Shown piece by piece: positions 20,213 through 30,912 of a stretch of DNA of 64,000 bases. Numbering within the stretch: position 1 is the first letter of the stretch; every line of letters starts with the position of its first letter. The translations under genes and the position numbers were made by a program. The stretch comes from Aptenodytes patagonicus (taxonomy: Eukaryota; Chordata; Aves; Sphenisciformes; Spheniscidae): positions 42,994,849-43,058,848 of the forward strand of contig NC_134981.1 of assembly GCF_965638725.1 (NCBI RefSeq). The letters are read 5' to 3'. The notes below the pieces were generated by a model. The model made no database searches. It was not told the DNA's origin and was given only the letters and a program-made list of their open reading frames with translations.

Positions 20213-23187
20213 TGAGAGGGCTTTAAACTAGGTTCGAAGGGGGAAGGGGATAAAACCAGGCTCGCTAGAGATGAGCCGAGGGGTGGCGTGCCGATGCCAG
20301 GGGCGAAATCGATAGCCCAGCTCAAGTGCATATACACCAATGCACGCAGCATGGGCGGCAAGCAGGAGGAGCTGGAAGCCATTGTGCAGCGGGAGAGATA
20401 TGACTTAGTCGCCATCACAGAAACATGGTGGGGTGACTCTCATGACTGGAGTGCTGCAATGGATGGCTATAGACTCTTCAGAAGGGACAGGCGAGGAAGG
20501 AGAGGCGGTGGGGTGGCCCTGTATGTTAGGGAGTGTTTTGATTGTATAGAGCTCAACGATTGTGATGATGGTACGGTTGAGTGTCTATGGGTAAGGATGA
20601 GGGGAAAGGCCAACGAGGCAGATATCCTGCTGGGAGTCTGTTATAGACCACCCAACCAGGATGAAGGGGCGGATGAAGCGTTCTATAAGCGGCTGGCAGA
20701 AGTCTCTCAATCGCTAGCCCTTGTTCTCGTGGGGGACTTCAACTTCCCGGACGTCTGCTGGAAATACAACACGGCAGAGAGGAAGCAGTCTAGGAGGTTC
20801 CTGGAGTGTGTGGAAGACAACTTCCTGACACAGCTGGTAAGTGAGCCTACCAGGGGAGGTGCCTCGCTCGACCTGCTGTTTACAAACAGAGAAGGACTGG
20901 TGGGAGATGTGGTGGTCGGAGGCCGTCTTGGGCTTAGCGACCGTGAAATGATAGAATTCTCCATTCTTGGTGAAGTAAGGAGGGGGGGCAGCAAAACCAC
21001 AACCATGGACTTCCGGAGGGCGGACTTTGGCCTGTTCAGGACGTTGGTTGAGAGAGTCCCGTGGGAGACGGTCCTGAAGGGCAAAGGGGTCCAGGAAGGC
21101 TGGACGATCTTCAAGAAGGAAGTCTTAAAGGCGCAGGAGCAGGCTGTCCCTGTACGCCGTAAGAAGAATAGGCGGGGAAGACGACCGGCCTGGCTGAACG
21201 GGGAGCTCTTGCTGGGACTCAGGAAAAAAAGGAGAGTTTACCGCTTGTGGAAGAAGGGGCAGGCGACTCAAGAAGAGTACAGGGATCTCGTTAGGTCGTG
21301 CAGAGAAGAAATGAGAAAGGCAAAAGCCCAGCTAGAACGCAATCTGGCCGCTGTCGTTAAAGACAACAAAAAAAGTTTTTACAAATATATTAATGACAAG
21401 AAGAGAGCCAAGGAGAATCTCCATCCTTTATTGGATGCAGGGGGGAACATTGTCACTGAGGATGAGGAAAAGGCTGAGGTACTCAATGCCTTCTTTGCCT
21501 CAGTCTTTAACAGGCAGACCAGTTATCCTCAGGGTACTCGGCCCCCCGAGCTGGAAGACGGGGACGGCGAGCAGGATGAACCCCCCGTAATCCAAGAGGA
21601 AGCAGTCAATGACCTGCTACGCCACCTGGACGCTCACAAGTCTATGGGGCCGGATGGGATCCACCCAAGAGTGCTGAGGGAGCTGGCGGAGGTGCTCGCC
21701 AAGCCGCTCTCCATCATTTGTCAGCAGTCCTGGTTAACGGGGGAGGTCCCGGATGACTGGAGGCTTGCCAATGTGACGCCCATCTACAAGAAGGGCCGGA
21801 AGGAGGATCCGGGGAACTACAGGCCTGTCAGCCTGACCTCGGTGCCGGGGAAGATTATGGAGCGGTTCATCTTGAGGGCGCTCACAAGGCATGAGCGGGA
21901 CAACCAGGGGATCCGGCCTAGCCAGCACGGATTCATGAAAGGCAGGTCCTGCTTGACCAACCTGATCTCCTTCTATGACCAGGTGACCCGCCTAGTGGAT
22001 GAGGGAAAGGCTGTGGATGTGGTCTACCTGGACTTCAGCAAGGCCTTTGACACCGTCTCCCACAACATTCTCCTAGAGAAGCTGGCGGCTCACGGCTTAG
22101 ACAGGTGGACTCTGCTCTGGGTCAAAAACTGGCTGGACAGCCGGGCCCAGAGAGTTGTGGTGAATGGAGTTACATCCAGTTGGCGGCCGGTCACGAGCGG
22201 TGTTCCCCAGGGCTCAGTACTGGGGCCGGTCTTGTTTAATATCTTTATTGATGATCTGGATGAGGGGATCGAGTGCACCCTCAGGAAGTTTGCAGACGAC
22301 ACCAAGCTGGGTGGGAGTGTTGATCTGCTCGAGGGCAGGAAGGCTCTGCAGAGGGACCTGGACAGGCTGGATCGATGGGCCAAGGCCAACTGTATGAGGT
22401 TCAACAAGGCCAAGCGCCGGGTCCTGCACTTTGGCCACAACAACCCCATGCAGCGCTACAGGCTTGGGGAAGAGTGGCTGGAAAGCTGCCTGGCAGAGAA
22501 GGACCTGGGGGTGTTGGTCGACAGCCGGCTGAACATGAGCCGGCAGTGTGCCCAGGCAGCCAAGAAGGCCAATGGCATCCTGGCCTGTATCAGAAATAGT
22601 GTGGCCAGCAGGAGTAGGGAAGTGATCGTGCCCCTGTACTCAGCACTGGTGAGGCCGCACCTCGACTACTGTGTTCAGTTTTGGGCCCCTCACTACAAGA
22701 AGGACGTCGAGGTGCTGGAGCGTGTCCAGAGAAGGGCAACGAGGCTGGTGAGGGGTCTGGAGAACAAGTCTTATGAGGAGCGGCTGAGGGAACTGGGACT
22801 GTTTAGCCTGGAGAAAAGGAGGCTGAGGGGAGACCTCATCGCTCTCTACAACTACCTGAAAGGAGGTTGTAGCGAGGTGGGTGTTGGTCTTTTCTCCGAA
22901 GTAACAAGTGATAGGACGAGAGGAAATGGCCTCAAGTTGCGCCAGGGGAGGTTTAGATTGGATGTAAGGAAAAATTTCTTTACTGAAAGAGTGGTGAAAC
23001 ATTGGAACAGGCTGCCCAGGGAAGTGGTGGAGTCCCCATCCCTGGAGGTATTTAAAAGACGTGTAGGTGAGGCGCTTAGGGACATGGTTTAGTGGGCATG
23101 GGGGTGTTGGGTTGACGGTTGGACTCGATGATCTTAGAGGTCTTTTCCAACCTCAATGATTCTATGATTCTATTCTATGATTCTATT
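20213..23187 (+). mobile_element. CR1 LINE inserted in the class I ERV, ORF2 intact
   Basis: The copy begins just upstream of ORF2 and ends in the CR1 tail of ATTCTATG-like repeats (about 23150-23187). It is in opposite orientation to the ERV. The left junction is uncertain by about 10 bases because GCAGGGCTCAT occurs both here and in the CR1 at 13340. It must be younger than the ERV. Confidence 0.92.
20288..23092 (+). CDS. CR1 ORF2: endonuclease and reverse transcriptase (934 aa)
   Basis: The unbroken frame encodes an apurinic-type endonuclease at the N-terminus ([21 protein letters not shown]), a linker, and reverse transcriptase ([45 protein letters not shown]). The C-terminal region includes the [14 protein letters not shown] motif. 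The product nicks target DNA and copies CR1 RNA there. Length is usual for CR1 ORF2. No stop or frameshift is visible, unlike the other copies here, so it is recent. Without its 5' part it probably cannot mobilise itself. Confidence 0.93.
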   Translation: MPMPGAKSIAQLKCIYTNARSMGGKQEELEAIVQRERYDLVAITETWWGDSHDWSAAMDGYRLFRRDRRGRRGGGVALYVRECFDCIELNDCDDGTVECLWVRMRGKANEADILLGVCYRPPNQDEGADEAFYKRLAEVSQSLALVLVGDFNFPDVCWKYNTAERKQSRRFLECVEDNFLTQLVSEPTRGGASLDLLFTNREGLVGDVVVGGRLGLSDREMIEFSILGEVRRGGSKTTTMDFRRADFGLFRTLVERVPWETVLKGKGVQEGWTIFKKEVLKAQEQAVPVRRKKNRRGRRPAWLNGELLLGLRKKRRVYRLWKKGQATQEEYRDLVRSCREEMRKAKAQLERNLAAVVKDNKKSFYKYINDKKRAKENLHPLLDAGGNIVTEDEEKAEVLNAFFASVFNRQTSYPQGTRPPELEDGDGEQDEPPVIQEEAVNDLLRHLDAHKSMGPDGIHPRVLRELAEVLAKPLSIICQQSWLTGEVPDDWRLANVTPIYKKGRKEDPGNYRPVSLTSVPGKIMERFILRALTRHERDNQGIRPSQHGFMKGRSCLTNLISFYDQVTRLVDEGKAVDVVYLDFSKAFDTVSHNILLEKLAAHGLDRWTLLWVKNWLDSRAQRVVVNGVTSSWRPVTSGVPQGSVLGPVLFNIFIDDLDEGIECTLRKFADDTKLGGSVDLLEGRKALQRDLDRLDRWAKANCMRFNKAKRRVLHFGHNNPMQRYRLGEEWLESCLAEKDLGVLVDSRLNMSRQCAQAAKKANGILACIRNSVASRSREVIVPLYSALVRPHLDYCVQFWAPHYKKDVEVLERVQRRATRLVRGLENKSYEERLRELGLFSLEKRRLRGDLIALYNYLKGGCSEVGVGLFSEVTSDRTRGNGLKLRQGRFRLDVRKNFFTERVVKHWNRLPREVVESPSLEVFKRRVGEALRDMV

Positions 23188-23742
23188 CCAGTCTCTTGCC
23201 TCTACGGCTAACACGGGAGTGCCTTGTTCCCCAAATTTCTGCAATGATGGGCGCTCTCGTTTCCAGTGTCCCTTTCTTTTACAGTAAGCACACTGTGTCT
23301 CTCCTATTGGGGACCTTGGGAATCCTCTACCACGTCCTCTTCCTTGATAACCACCTCTAAATCCTCCCCTGGGTCCTCCTCGAGGACCACAGGTTCCTTC
23401 TAGTGTCGCGATCAATCTAGCATTTCCCTTTTCTTTCTGCTGATCTCTGTTCCTATAAACCACCCAAGCCATATCCAACAATTTTCCCAGGTCCCTGGCA
23501 TCTGCTCCTTGTAACTTCTGCAGCTTTCTTTGGATACCATCAGCAGACTGCCCAATAAACAAAGTTGCTAATTGATTCTTCCCTTCCTCTGATTCAGGAT
23601 CCAGAGTGGTATACTTCCGAGTAGCTTCTTTCAATTTATTTAGGAAATCGGTGGGAGACTCCTTTCTGTCCTGCTTAATCTCATATAATTTTGACCAATT
23701 TATCGCTTTCGGTATAGCATTTCTTATACCAAACAAACCCAC
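23188..23742 (-). CDS. gag: Class I gag, capsid end and nucleocapsid
   Basis: The minus-strand frame holds the capsid C-terminal part (SPTDFLNKLKEATRKY resembles the major homology region), an RG-rich basic stretch and a single knuckle CAYCKRKGHWKRER in which the final cysteine is replaced by arginine. The 3' end is cut by CR1. A frame change separates it from the upstream gag frame ending at 23782. Confidence 0.78.
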
Positions 23743-23781
23743 CTCTGATATTGCGTTAATAACAATTTCTGCCCATTATCA

Positions 23782-24753
23782 TTAGGGTCCCAGCCAGGAT
23801 CTGCTGAGGGGAAAATTATGCTCCAACTGTCCTTGTAATGCCCCTGCTGCTATTTGGGCTTCAACCTGAGTCCTTGCTGTCTTATGAATCATCTCCCTCT
23901 CTGTACTATCAAACAATACTTGTATGATAACTTTAATATCTTTCCAATCTGGATCCTGAGTTTTTATCATCATTTCAGAAGCACTAGCCACTCGATCAGA
24001 ATCATCCCTATAACTACCGGCAGCTATTTTCCAGTTGTTTAAATCTGTAATCAAAAAAGGCACTTTCACTACAACCAGACCATCATTCCCTACTGCTTCT
24101 CTCAATGGAGCTTGCAACGTGGTTCCCTGTCGATTACGAGTTCTCCTTGCCACTGGCGTGACCCCTGCAGCGTCTCTCTCGGGCTCGTCGTCTAATCTAC
24201 CCTCTGCCCCTAAGGGCTCAAGTTCATGGTTCTGAGGCCTCTGCCTCAACCCTGGAGCCACTAACATCCCTAAATCATCTTCCTGCTCATTCTGGGTCAA
24301 CTTCAAACATCTCTGTCCAATACTGCATGCCGAACAACACCTCTTTAACCCTCTCCCTTTTTCTTTCTCTCGCTTCTCCTTTTCCAGTGCCAATACCAGA
24401 GGATCAGTTGGGGCCAAATTGATTCCACACTCCTTTTGCCACTCAGGATGCTGCCTTAATGTAAAGAACATATCAGCATACAATACCTCATCCCGTTTTC
24501 CTTCTCTCTTTAGAAACAGCATTAGTTGTAACAGAGTATTATAATTCAAAGTACCATTCCTTGGCCACTTTTCTCCATCTTCTAGTTTATACAGTGGCCA
24601 CCATTGATTACAATACTTAATTAGATCATCCCTTTTTGCGACCCCACCAGAGGATCCTGCAATTTGTTTCCAATACTTTAAAATACAACCCAAAGGTGAT
24701 TTCTTTAACATTCCCCCACCAGTGGATGATCCGGCGGATGATCCAGCGCCCAT
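23782..24753 (-). CDS. gag: Class I gag, matrix to capsid
   Basis: A 323-codon frame starts MGAGSS, a myristoylation signal typical of retroviral matrix. It runs through a charged matrix domain, a linker with a small cysteine cluster, and the capsid start (VKVPFLITDLNNWK). It ends early by frameshift relative to the downstream nucleocapsid frame. Confidence 0.8.
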   Translation of the reverse strand: MGAGSSAGSSTGGGMLKKSPLGCILKYWKQIAGSSGGVAKRDDLIKYCNQWWPLYKLEDGEKWPRNGTLNYNTLLQLMLFLKREGKRDEVLYADMFFTLRQHPEWQKECGINLAPTDPLVLALEKEKREKEKGRGLKRCCSACSIGQRCLKLTQNEQEDDLGMLVAPGLRQRPQNHELEPLGAEGRLDDEPERDAAGVTPVARRTRNRQGTTLQAPLREAVGNDGLVVVKVPFLITDLNNWKIAAGSYRDDSDRVASASEMMIKTQDPDWKDIKVIIQVLFDSTEREMIHKTARTQVEAQIAAGALQGQLEHNFPLSRSWLGP

Positions 24754-25261
24754 TTTATATACAGGGAATCACACAAACAAATCTTTCGTACAACAACAAC
24801 AATATAAATAACTACAAACAAATACTTACAATAATAGAATCACACACAGATGAGCCTTTTGTACAGCAACAATAATACAAATAACTAATTACTATATGAA
24901 ACAAATACTTACAATAATAGACAAGTATTTACAATAATTGTTACTGCGGTTGCTCTTGATGTTTATCTTGAGCGGGGACTCTAAACCCTAGTGGGGACTC
25001 TAACCCCTAGCCCGGGTCTTATACCCAACCCTGCGGAGCTTTCACTGCATCTGACGGGCAGGTAGTGGGGACTCTAACCCCTTTTGAGTGGGGACTCTAA
25101 CCCCTTCCAAAATTTCCAAAAAGAATGCCTTATTACTCACAAAGCAGTGTTCTTCGCTCAGGGGCTCTTCGGTCCGGGGATCGGGAGAAGTCCTCTCCGA
25201 GAATCCCTCGGTGCCGGCTGAGGTTCCGTGGTCCCAGGATCCGTCGAGGCTCAAGAGCAGT
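24754..25261 (-). promoter_or_regulatory. Class I leader with four GGGGACTCTAACCCC units
   Basis: Between the primer site and the gag ATG lie four copies of GGGG-ACTCTAA-CCCC (24974, 24993, 25067 and 25090; the first has an imperfect end). Each can fold as a short GC stem. An AT-rich direct repeat (AAATACTTACAATAATAG) occurs at about 24820-24930. The position suits a packaging or dimerisation region; that role is inferred. Confidence 0.5.
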
Positions 25262-25279
25262 GTCCCATCTGGGGTGCCA
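25262..25279 (-). promoter_or_regulatory. Primer-binding site, tRNA-Arg(CCU)
   Basis: On the minus strand, four bases after the LTR end, lies TGGCACCCCAGATGGGAC. From memory this is the complement of the 3' end of tRNA-Arg(CCU). Confidence 0.75.
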
Positions 25280-25283
25280 AAAC

Positions 25284-25783
25284 TGTTACCGTAAGTCGGC
25301 AGATGAAAAACTCTCTAAGACTCAATTTGGAGTTTTAGAAAGCAGGCATTCTTTATTGCGGCGCCGGGCGCACGGGGATTGCTCCACCTAGTGTGCGCGC
25401 CAGGCTGCTCAACTATGGGAGTTATGTACAATCAGAATATACATATTCATTAGATTTCCGAGAAATGATTAACATATTCATGCTATTTCCTGGAACTCAT
25501 TAACATACATAAAAGTCTTTAATGCATGCGCTCTTATGTCCATTGGTGGTCTTCCAGGGTCCTCTGGTGGTCGTCGATAGTCTTCCTCACTGTGTCCGCT
25601 AATTGAACTCAGTCTTTTCACCTAGTTGCAGTAGCTGATTTCAGCATAACTTCCTTATCCATTCCACCCCTGTACACAGGGCTTCAAGGATTCCTTTTAT
25701 CTATGGAATGTCCAGTCTGCAGAACATTTAGTTACTTCGCTTCGACAGAGAAAACCGTATGTCTCCTTAGTATTTCAGTATCA
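25284..25783 (-). repeat. 5' LTR of the class I ERV
   Basis: It aligns with 13879-14380 and has the same TGATAC...GGTAACA ends on the minus strand. It is followed outward by mid-LTR sequence of another family. Confidence 0.88.
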
Positions 25784-25980
25784 ACCTCCTGCCCACCCCT
25801 AGCCTACTCGCTGGCGGGGCAGTGTGAGAAACAGAAAAGACCTTGGTGCTGTGTAAGCACTGTTCAGCAACAGCTAAAACATGGGTGTGCTACCAACACT
25901 GTTTTGGTCACAAATCCAAAACATAGCACCATATGAGCAACTATGAAGAAAATTAACTCTATCCCAGCCAAAAACAGTAT
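25784..25980 (-). repeat. LTR fragment, minus strand
   Basis: It matches the right part of the LTR at 50734-51330, from the CTCCTGCCCACCCC region to its terminal base. Its other half is absent; the class I LTR takes its place. Confidence 0.75.
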
Positions 25981-26775
25981 AGTGTCATGAACGTAAAACT
26001 CTGGACAGAAAAGAGGAAGTGTACAGTCAATATGAGTTTAATCACTTCAATATCATGGGCACTACAGAGCAGCATCATTTTTAATTACAAAACACTGTTT
26101 TCACAGGAGTACTTCATTGCTGAAAGAAGCCTTGTCAGCATCAATGCCTCATCACTATCAGAAAGTAAAAGCACTACGGGACTCCCCTACATGACATGAC
26201 TAAAGAGGGTAGAACAACATAATTATTTTTCAATATTTATAACCATTTAACCAAATTATGTTAGTACTTCTTTTCATTCCAGACCTCCAACAAAACCTAT
26301 TCCATATTAAGCAGGGATTTTGGAAGTTTTAAGGAGAACCCCCCCAACTCTTTGCTTTGATTTTATTCACATTTTTCTCTGCAGTACATGTAGCCATACA
26401 GACAGGCTGTAGCCTGTAGGTAAAGGGGGTTAAAGCCCTTGTTCTACACCAGGGTGGGGGTGGGGAGGGTGAGGTGAGAGAGACCGTGCAGGGTTCTTTT
26501 TGTATCTCAGTAAGAAAGGCCCAACAACAAATAGCTTAATAAGATAACTGCTTCAATAAGACAGAATAAGAGGAGGTATATAGATAGCAAGTAAATCTTA
26601 CATCCCTTCAGATTCTGGGCACCCCACATTCATGCAGCATTGGACAGAGCCAATGATGGATGAAACTCATATTTGAGACAATCAAAACTAGAAGCTTTTT
26701 TCCTCCAGAAAAAAAAAAGAAGAAAAAAAAAAAAAAGATGCAGGTCATGATCTTGCCAATATTGATCTCCCCTTG
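25981..26775. other. No gene seen
   Basis: AT-rich sequence with one A-rich run near 26709-26736. A short acceptor-like stretch near 26105 has no donor partner, so I do not call an exon. Confidence 0.5.
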
Positions 26776-27368
26776 TGTCCTGGTTTCGGCAGGGATAGAG
26801 TTAATTTCCTTCCTAGTAGCTGGTACAGCGCTGTGTTTTGGATTTAGGGTGAGAACAATGTTGATAACACACCGATGTTTTAGTTGTTGCTAGGTAGCGT
26901 TTACGCTAGTCAAGGACTTTTCAGCTTCCCATGCTCTACTGACTGAGAAGGCTGGAGGTGTACAAGAAGCTGGGAGGGGGCACAGCCAGGACAGTTGACC
27001 CAAACTGGCCAAAGGGATATTCCATACCATGTGACGTCATGCTCAGTATATAAAGCTGGGGGAAGAAGAAGGAAGGGGGGGACGTTTGGAGTGATGGCGT
27101 TTGTCTTCCCAAGTAACCGTTACGCGTGATGGAGCCCTGCTTTCCTGGAGATGGCTGAACACCTGCCTGCCAATGGGAAGGAGTGAATGAATTCCTTGTT
27201 TTGCTTTGCTTGCGTGCATGGCTTTTGCTTTACCTATTAAACTGTCTTTATCTCAACCCACGAGTTTTTCTCACTTTTACCCTTCCAATTCTCTCCCCCA
27301 TCCCACCGGGGGGGAGTGAGCGAGCGGCTGCGTGGTGCTTAGTTGCCAACTGAGATTAAACCACGACA
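26776..27368 (+). repeat. Solo LTR with CCTTG target duplication
   Basis: It starts TGTCCTGGTTTC and ends CCACGACA. CCTTG occurs immediately on both sides (26771-26775 and 27369-27373), a 5-base duplication. TATATAAAG lies near 27047. It is a longer variant of the ERVL-like LTRs at 30274 and 39136. Confidence 0.9.
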
Positions 27369-27373
27369 CCTTG

Positions 27374-27912
27374 TAAAGTGTTTTATTAGGTTATTAAAAA
27401 ACCCAAACCTTACAAAACATTATCTCATTATAACTGAGTAATCTGAAATCTTCTTTAAATAGTTTTTCTGTATATACAGATGGCCATAATGCTTAAAAGT
27501 CCTCTATTACTTACCTCAATTAGATGTGTAAATCATAGCAGATGATTGGGAATTTCTATTAAGGAATGAATAGCTCATAGGATAAGTAACAGGTTTTGAT
27601 ATACAGAACCTTTTACCTTTGTATCACCAGTTCAAAGCTGACCAATATAAAGATTCAGAGGCACTGTCATCTGACAACAATTACATGAATTGTTTGAAAT
27701 TAACTGGTGTTTTCATTCCAGATCTGAAGTGTGCCCTTCTCAAATCTGAAATTCAGTAGCTGTAAGATGAAAGGGGTTCTGTTCCCAGTGAGCAAAGGGC
27801 CTACATTGCCCTCTCACTGTATTTATGATTTTTTCCTCCTTCTTCTCTCCCCCCCCCCGCCCCACCCCCTGCAAAAAAAAGACTTGGTACTGGTTTCACC
27901 ATCCTTTTGTAG
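27374..27912. other. No gene seen
   Basis: AT-rich with a C-rich run near 27850-27868. The last bases form a splice-acceptor-like pyrimidine tract for the exon-like unit that follows. Confidence 0.5.
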
Positions 27913-28080
27913 GCTGTACCTCTTCTATAGGCACAGGTTTGCATCCTGCAACAAGGCATCCCGGGACTACTCTGCATCCACAGACTTCGGGGAGAATCTT
28001 CAAGCTGCCATGAATGTGGGCTCCCACAGCAGCTTTGTTGGGATCAGCATCCCCAAAATGACTTAGCTGCAAAGACACAG
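27913..28080 (+). pseudogene. Exon-like unit of an unidentified gene
   Basis: A 168-base segment is preceded by CATCCTTTTGTAG and followed by GTATGT, good acceptor and donor signals. One frame reads through all of it (start phase: one base, then 55 codons) with a single TAG at 28064-28066. The peptide includes FASCNKASRDYSASTDFGE and MNVGSHSSFVGISIPKMT. Base composition is richer in GC than its surroundings. I do not recognise the protein. The stop suggests a decayed gene copy. Confidence 0.4.
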
Positions 28081-28352
28081 GTATGTCTCAATGAGATTTC
28101 ATGAATGCAAAAGTAAATAAAAAACCTGTTATGATAATCCCATCATTTCAGCAGCAGCAGAAAAACAACTTTATGACTGTTATTTCTTATTAGTTTTACC
28201 CGGTATAGCCTGAAGAGACCAAACCAAAAGCAGTTATTTGCGCACAACTCTGCCACTAGAGCATTCTTAATGACTGTTTAAAATTCTGAAGTTGCTATTT
28301 AGTGAATGCTTGCAGGACATATTTTCTTACTAAACAACACTAGCAGATTTAG

Positions 28353-29238
28353 AACCATTAAGGTTGGAAAAGACCTCTAAGATCATCGAGTCCAACCGTC
28401 AACCCAACACCACCATGCCCACTAAACCATGTCCCTAAGCACGTCATGTACACGTTTTTTAAATACTTCCAGGGATGGTGACTCAACCACTTCCCTGGGC
28501 AGCCTGTTCCAATGTTTCACCACTCTTTCAGTAAAGAAATTTTTCCTCACGTCCAATCTAAACCTCCCCTGGCACAACTTGAGGCCATTTCCTCTCGTCC
28601 TATCGCTAGTTACTTGGGAGAAGAGACCGACACCCACCTCGCTACAACCTCCTTTCAGGTAGTTGTAGAGAGTGATGAGGTCTCCCCTCAGCCTCCTCTT
28701 CTCCAGACTAAACAGTCCCAGTTCCCTCAGCCGCTCCTCATAAGATTTGTTCTCCAGACCCTTCACCAGCTTTGTTGCCCTTCTCTGGATACGCTCCAGC
28801 ACCTCAATGTCCTTCTTGTAGTGAGGGGCCCAAAACTGAACACAGTAGTCGAGGTGCGGTCTCACCAGTGCCGAGTACAGGGGCACGATCACTCCCCTAC
28901 TCCTGCTGGCCACACTCTTTCTGATACAGGCCAGGATGCCATTGGCCTTCTTGGCCGCCTGGGCACACTGCCGGCTCATGTTCAGCCGGCTGTCGACCAG
29001 CACCCCCAGGTCCTTTTCCGCCGGGCAGCTTTCCAGCCACTCTTCCCCAAGCCTGTAGCGCTGCATGGGGTTGTTGTGACCCAAGTGCAGGACCTGGCAC
29101 TTGGCCTTGTTGAATCTCATACAGTTGGCCTCGGCCCATCGATCCAGCCTGTCCAGGTCCCTCTGCAGAGCCTTCCTACCCTCGAGCAGATCAACACTCC
29201 CGCCCAGCTTGGTGTCGTCTGCAAACTTACTGAGGGTG
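28353..29238 (-). mobile_element. CR1 fragment, minus strand, 5'-truncated
   Basis: The minus-strand frame 28422-29279 encodes the C-terminal part of CR1 ORF2 from [10 protein letters not shown] to the end and is open. The CR1 3' end lies at about 28353. Homology ends at about 29238, where mitochondrial control-region-like sequence begins. Confidence 0.88.
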
Positions 29239-30273
29239 CACCATTTCAACCATCCAGTTGTTGCTTTGTTAACACACATTTTATTTACACTTTTTTTTCA
29301 TGTCATTGGCACTGGTGTTACATTAATAATTTCATACACACATATGTACACATATATGCACACAACACATCACAACTTATTATAAAAACTTGCCTACAAA
29401 TGCACAAAGAACAAACAACAAACACTATGCACTCATCCTTCTAGCTTAAAACAAAGCACAGCACTGAAGATGCCAAGATGGTAGCCGCACTACGTAAGTA
29501 CAAAAGACTTAGTCCTAACCTTACTGTTAATTCTTGCTAAACATATACATGCAAGTATTTGTGCTCCAGTGTAAATGCCCTTAGCTCCCTTTTTAAGGTA
29601 AAAGGAGCAGGTATCAGGTGCACCCAAGCAATATGTTATCTGAACAACTAAGATCAAAATGCAACTGAGCTATCATAAGCCTAAGGGGTACCTAAAACCA
29701 CCCAGATGATCTTAGCACATATGATTAATTTTTAATCATGAAAGCTAGGACACAAACTGGGATTAGATATCCCACTATGCTTGGCCCTAAATCTTGGTAC
29801 TTACCCCACCAAAGTATCCACCTGAGAACTACAAACACAAATGCTTAAAACTCTAAGGACTTGGTGCTGCTCCAAATCTACCTAGAGGAGCCTGTTCTAT
29901 AATTAATAATCCACAATTCACCCAACCGTCCCTTGCCAATACAGCCTACATACTGCTATCGCCAGCTCACCTCTACTGAGAGCATAGTAGTGAGCACAAC
30001 AGCCCCTGTTCCTGCTAACAAGACAGGTCAAAGTATAGCTTATGGAGCAGAAGAAATGGGCTACATTTTCTAGCATAGAAAACCTACGAAAGGAGATGTG
30101 AAATCACCTCCAGAAGGTGGATTTAGCAGTAAATTGGGACAAGAGAATCCATGTAAATATCACGCATCACCCTCCTCACAAGCCACAAACTCACATACAT
30201 AATACCCCTACCAGCTGAAGATGAGGTAAGTCGTAACGAGGTAAGTCGTAACAAGGTAAGTTTACTGGAAGGT
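29239..30273 (+). pseudogene. NUMT part 1: control-region end, tRNA-Phe, 12S rRNA
   Basis: About 29260-29433 resembles the 3' end of an avian mitochondrial control region (TTTCATGTCATTGGCACTGG). A tRNA-Phe-like sequence lies at about 29434-29505, followed by 12S rRNA with recognisable conserved stretches (GACTTAGTCCTAACC, CATGCAAGTAT, GTCGTAACAAGGTAAG). A partial tandem repeat of GAGGTAAGTCGTAAC sits near 30230. At 30273 the 12S is cut by an ERVL-like provirus and resumes at 39676. Confidence 0.88.
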
Positions 30274-30812
30274 TGTCCTGGTTTCGGCAGGGACAGAGTT
30301 AATTTCCTTCCTAGTAGCTGGTACAGTGTTTTGGATTTAGGATGAGAACAAAGTTGATAACGCACCGATGTTTTAGTTGTTGCTAGGTAATGCTTACACT
30401 AGCCAAGGACTTTTCAGCTTCCCATGCTCTACCCACTGAGAAGGCTGGAGGTGCACCAGAAGCTGGGAGGGGGCACAGCCAAACTGGCCAAAGGGACATT
30501 CCATACCATGTGATGTCATGCTCAGTACATAAACTGGGGAAAGCTGGCCGGGGGGGCCGCTGCTCGGGGACTGGCTGGGCATCGGTCGGCGGGTGGTGAG
30601 CAATTGTACTGTGCATCACTTGCTTTGTGTATTATTATTATTTACATATTATTATTATCATTTTATTTCAATTATTAAACTGTTTTTATCTCAACCCACA
30701 ACTTTTTCTAACTTGTGCTCTTCCCATTCTCTCCCCCATCCCACCGGGGTCAGGGGGGAGTGAGCGAGCGGCTGCGTGGTGCTTAGTTGCCGACTGAAAT
30801 TAAACCACGACA
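30274..30812 (+). repeat. 5' LTR of the ERVL-like provirus
   Basis: 539 bases, TGTCCTGG to CCACGACA. It is very similar to 39136-39675 and to 6904-7442. Confidence 0.93.
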
Positions 30813-30819
30813 GTCCTTT

Positions 30820-30837
30820 TGGCGCCCAACGTGGGGC
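30820..30837 (+). promoter_or_regulatory. Primer-binding site, tRNA-Lys(1,2) type
   Basis: TGGCGCCCAACGTGGGGC lies seven bases after the LTR. It is the complement of the 3' end of tRNA-Lys(1,2), as used by several beta- and lentiviruses. Confidence 0.85.
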
Positions 30838-30912
30838 ACGAAGGGTTGAGATAATAACAGATTAACCGGAGTGTATTAAGGAACTTGTATCTGTTAGTAG
30901 TTGTGAATCACA

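Larger units (their letters stand above)
13879..25783 (-). mobile_element. Class I (gamma-like) endogenous retrovirus, minus strand
   Basis: Two LTRs of about 500 bp (5' LTR 25284-25783, 3' LTR 13879-14380, minus-strand sense) bracket gag, pro, pol and env, all on the minus strand. The primer site fits tRNA-Arg(CCU). Gag, reverse transcriptase and env are broken by frameshifts or stops. A CR1 (about 20213-23187) sits between gag and pro. The flanks do not match: the left is mid-CR1, the right is mid-LTR. No target duplication is present, so the two ends may have come together by recombination. Confidence 0.92.

Noticed and set aside
24773..24930. AT-rich direct repeats in the class I leader as an origin or promoter
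   Set aside because: They are low-complexity CAA/ATA sequence with no recognised element; recorded only as leader sequence.
26105..26200. Possible exon after TGTTTTCACAG
   Set aside because: There is an acceptor-like sequence but no donor and no recognisable peptide.
28512..29444. 310-codon plus-strand frame opposite the CR1 fragment
   Set aside because: It is the antisense shadow of CR1 ORF2; similar antisense frames occur opposite every CR1 copy here.
29434..29505. Functional tRNA-Phe or tRNA-Val genes
   Set aside because: They are parts of the NUMT with mitochondrial structure. No nuclear tRNA promoter boxes or terminator are recognised.
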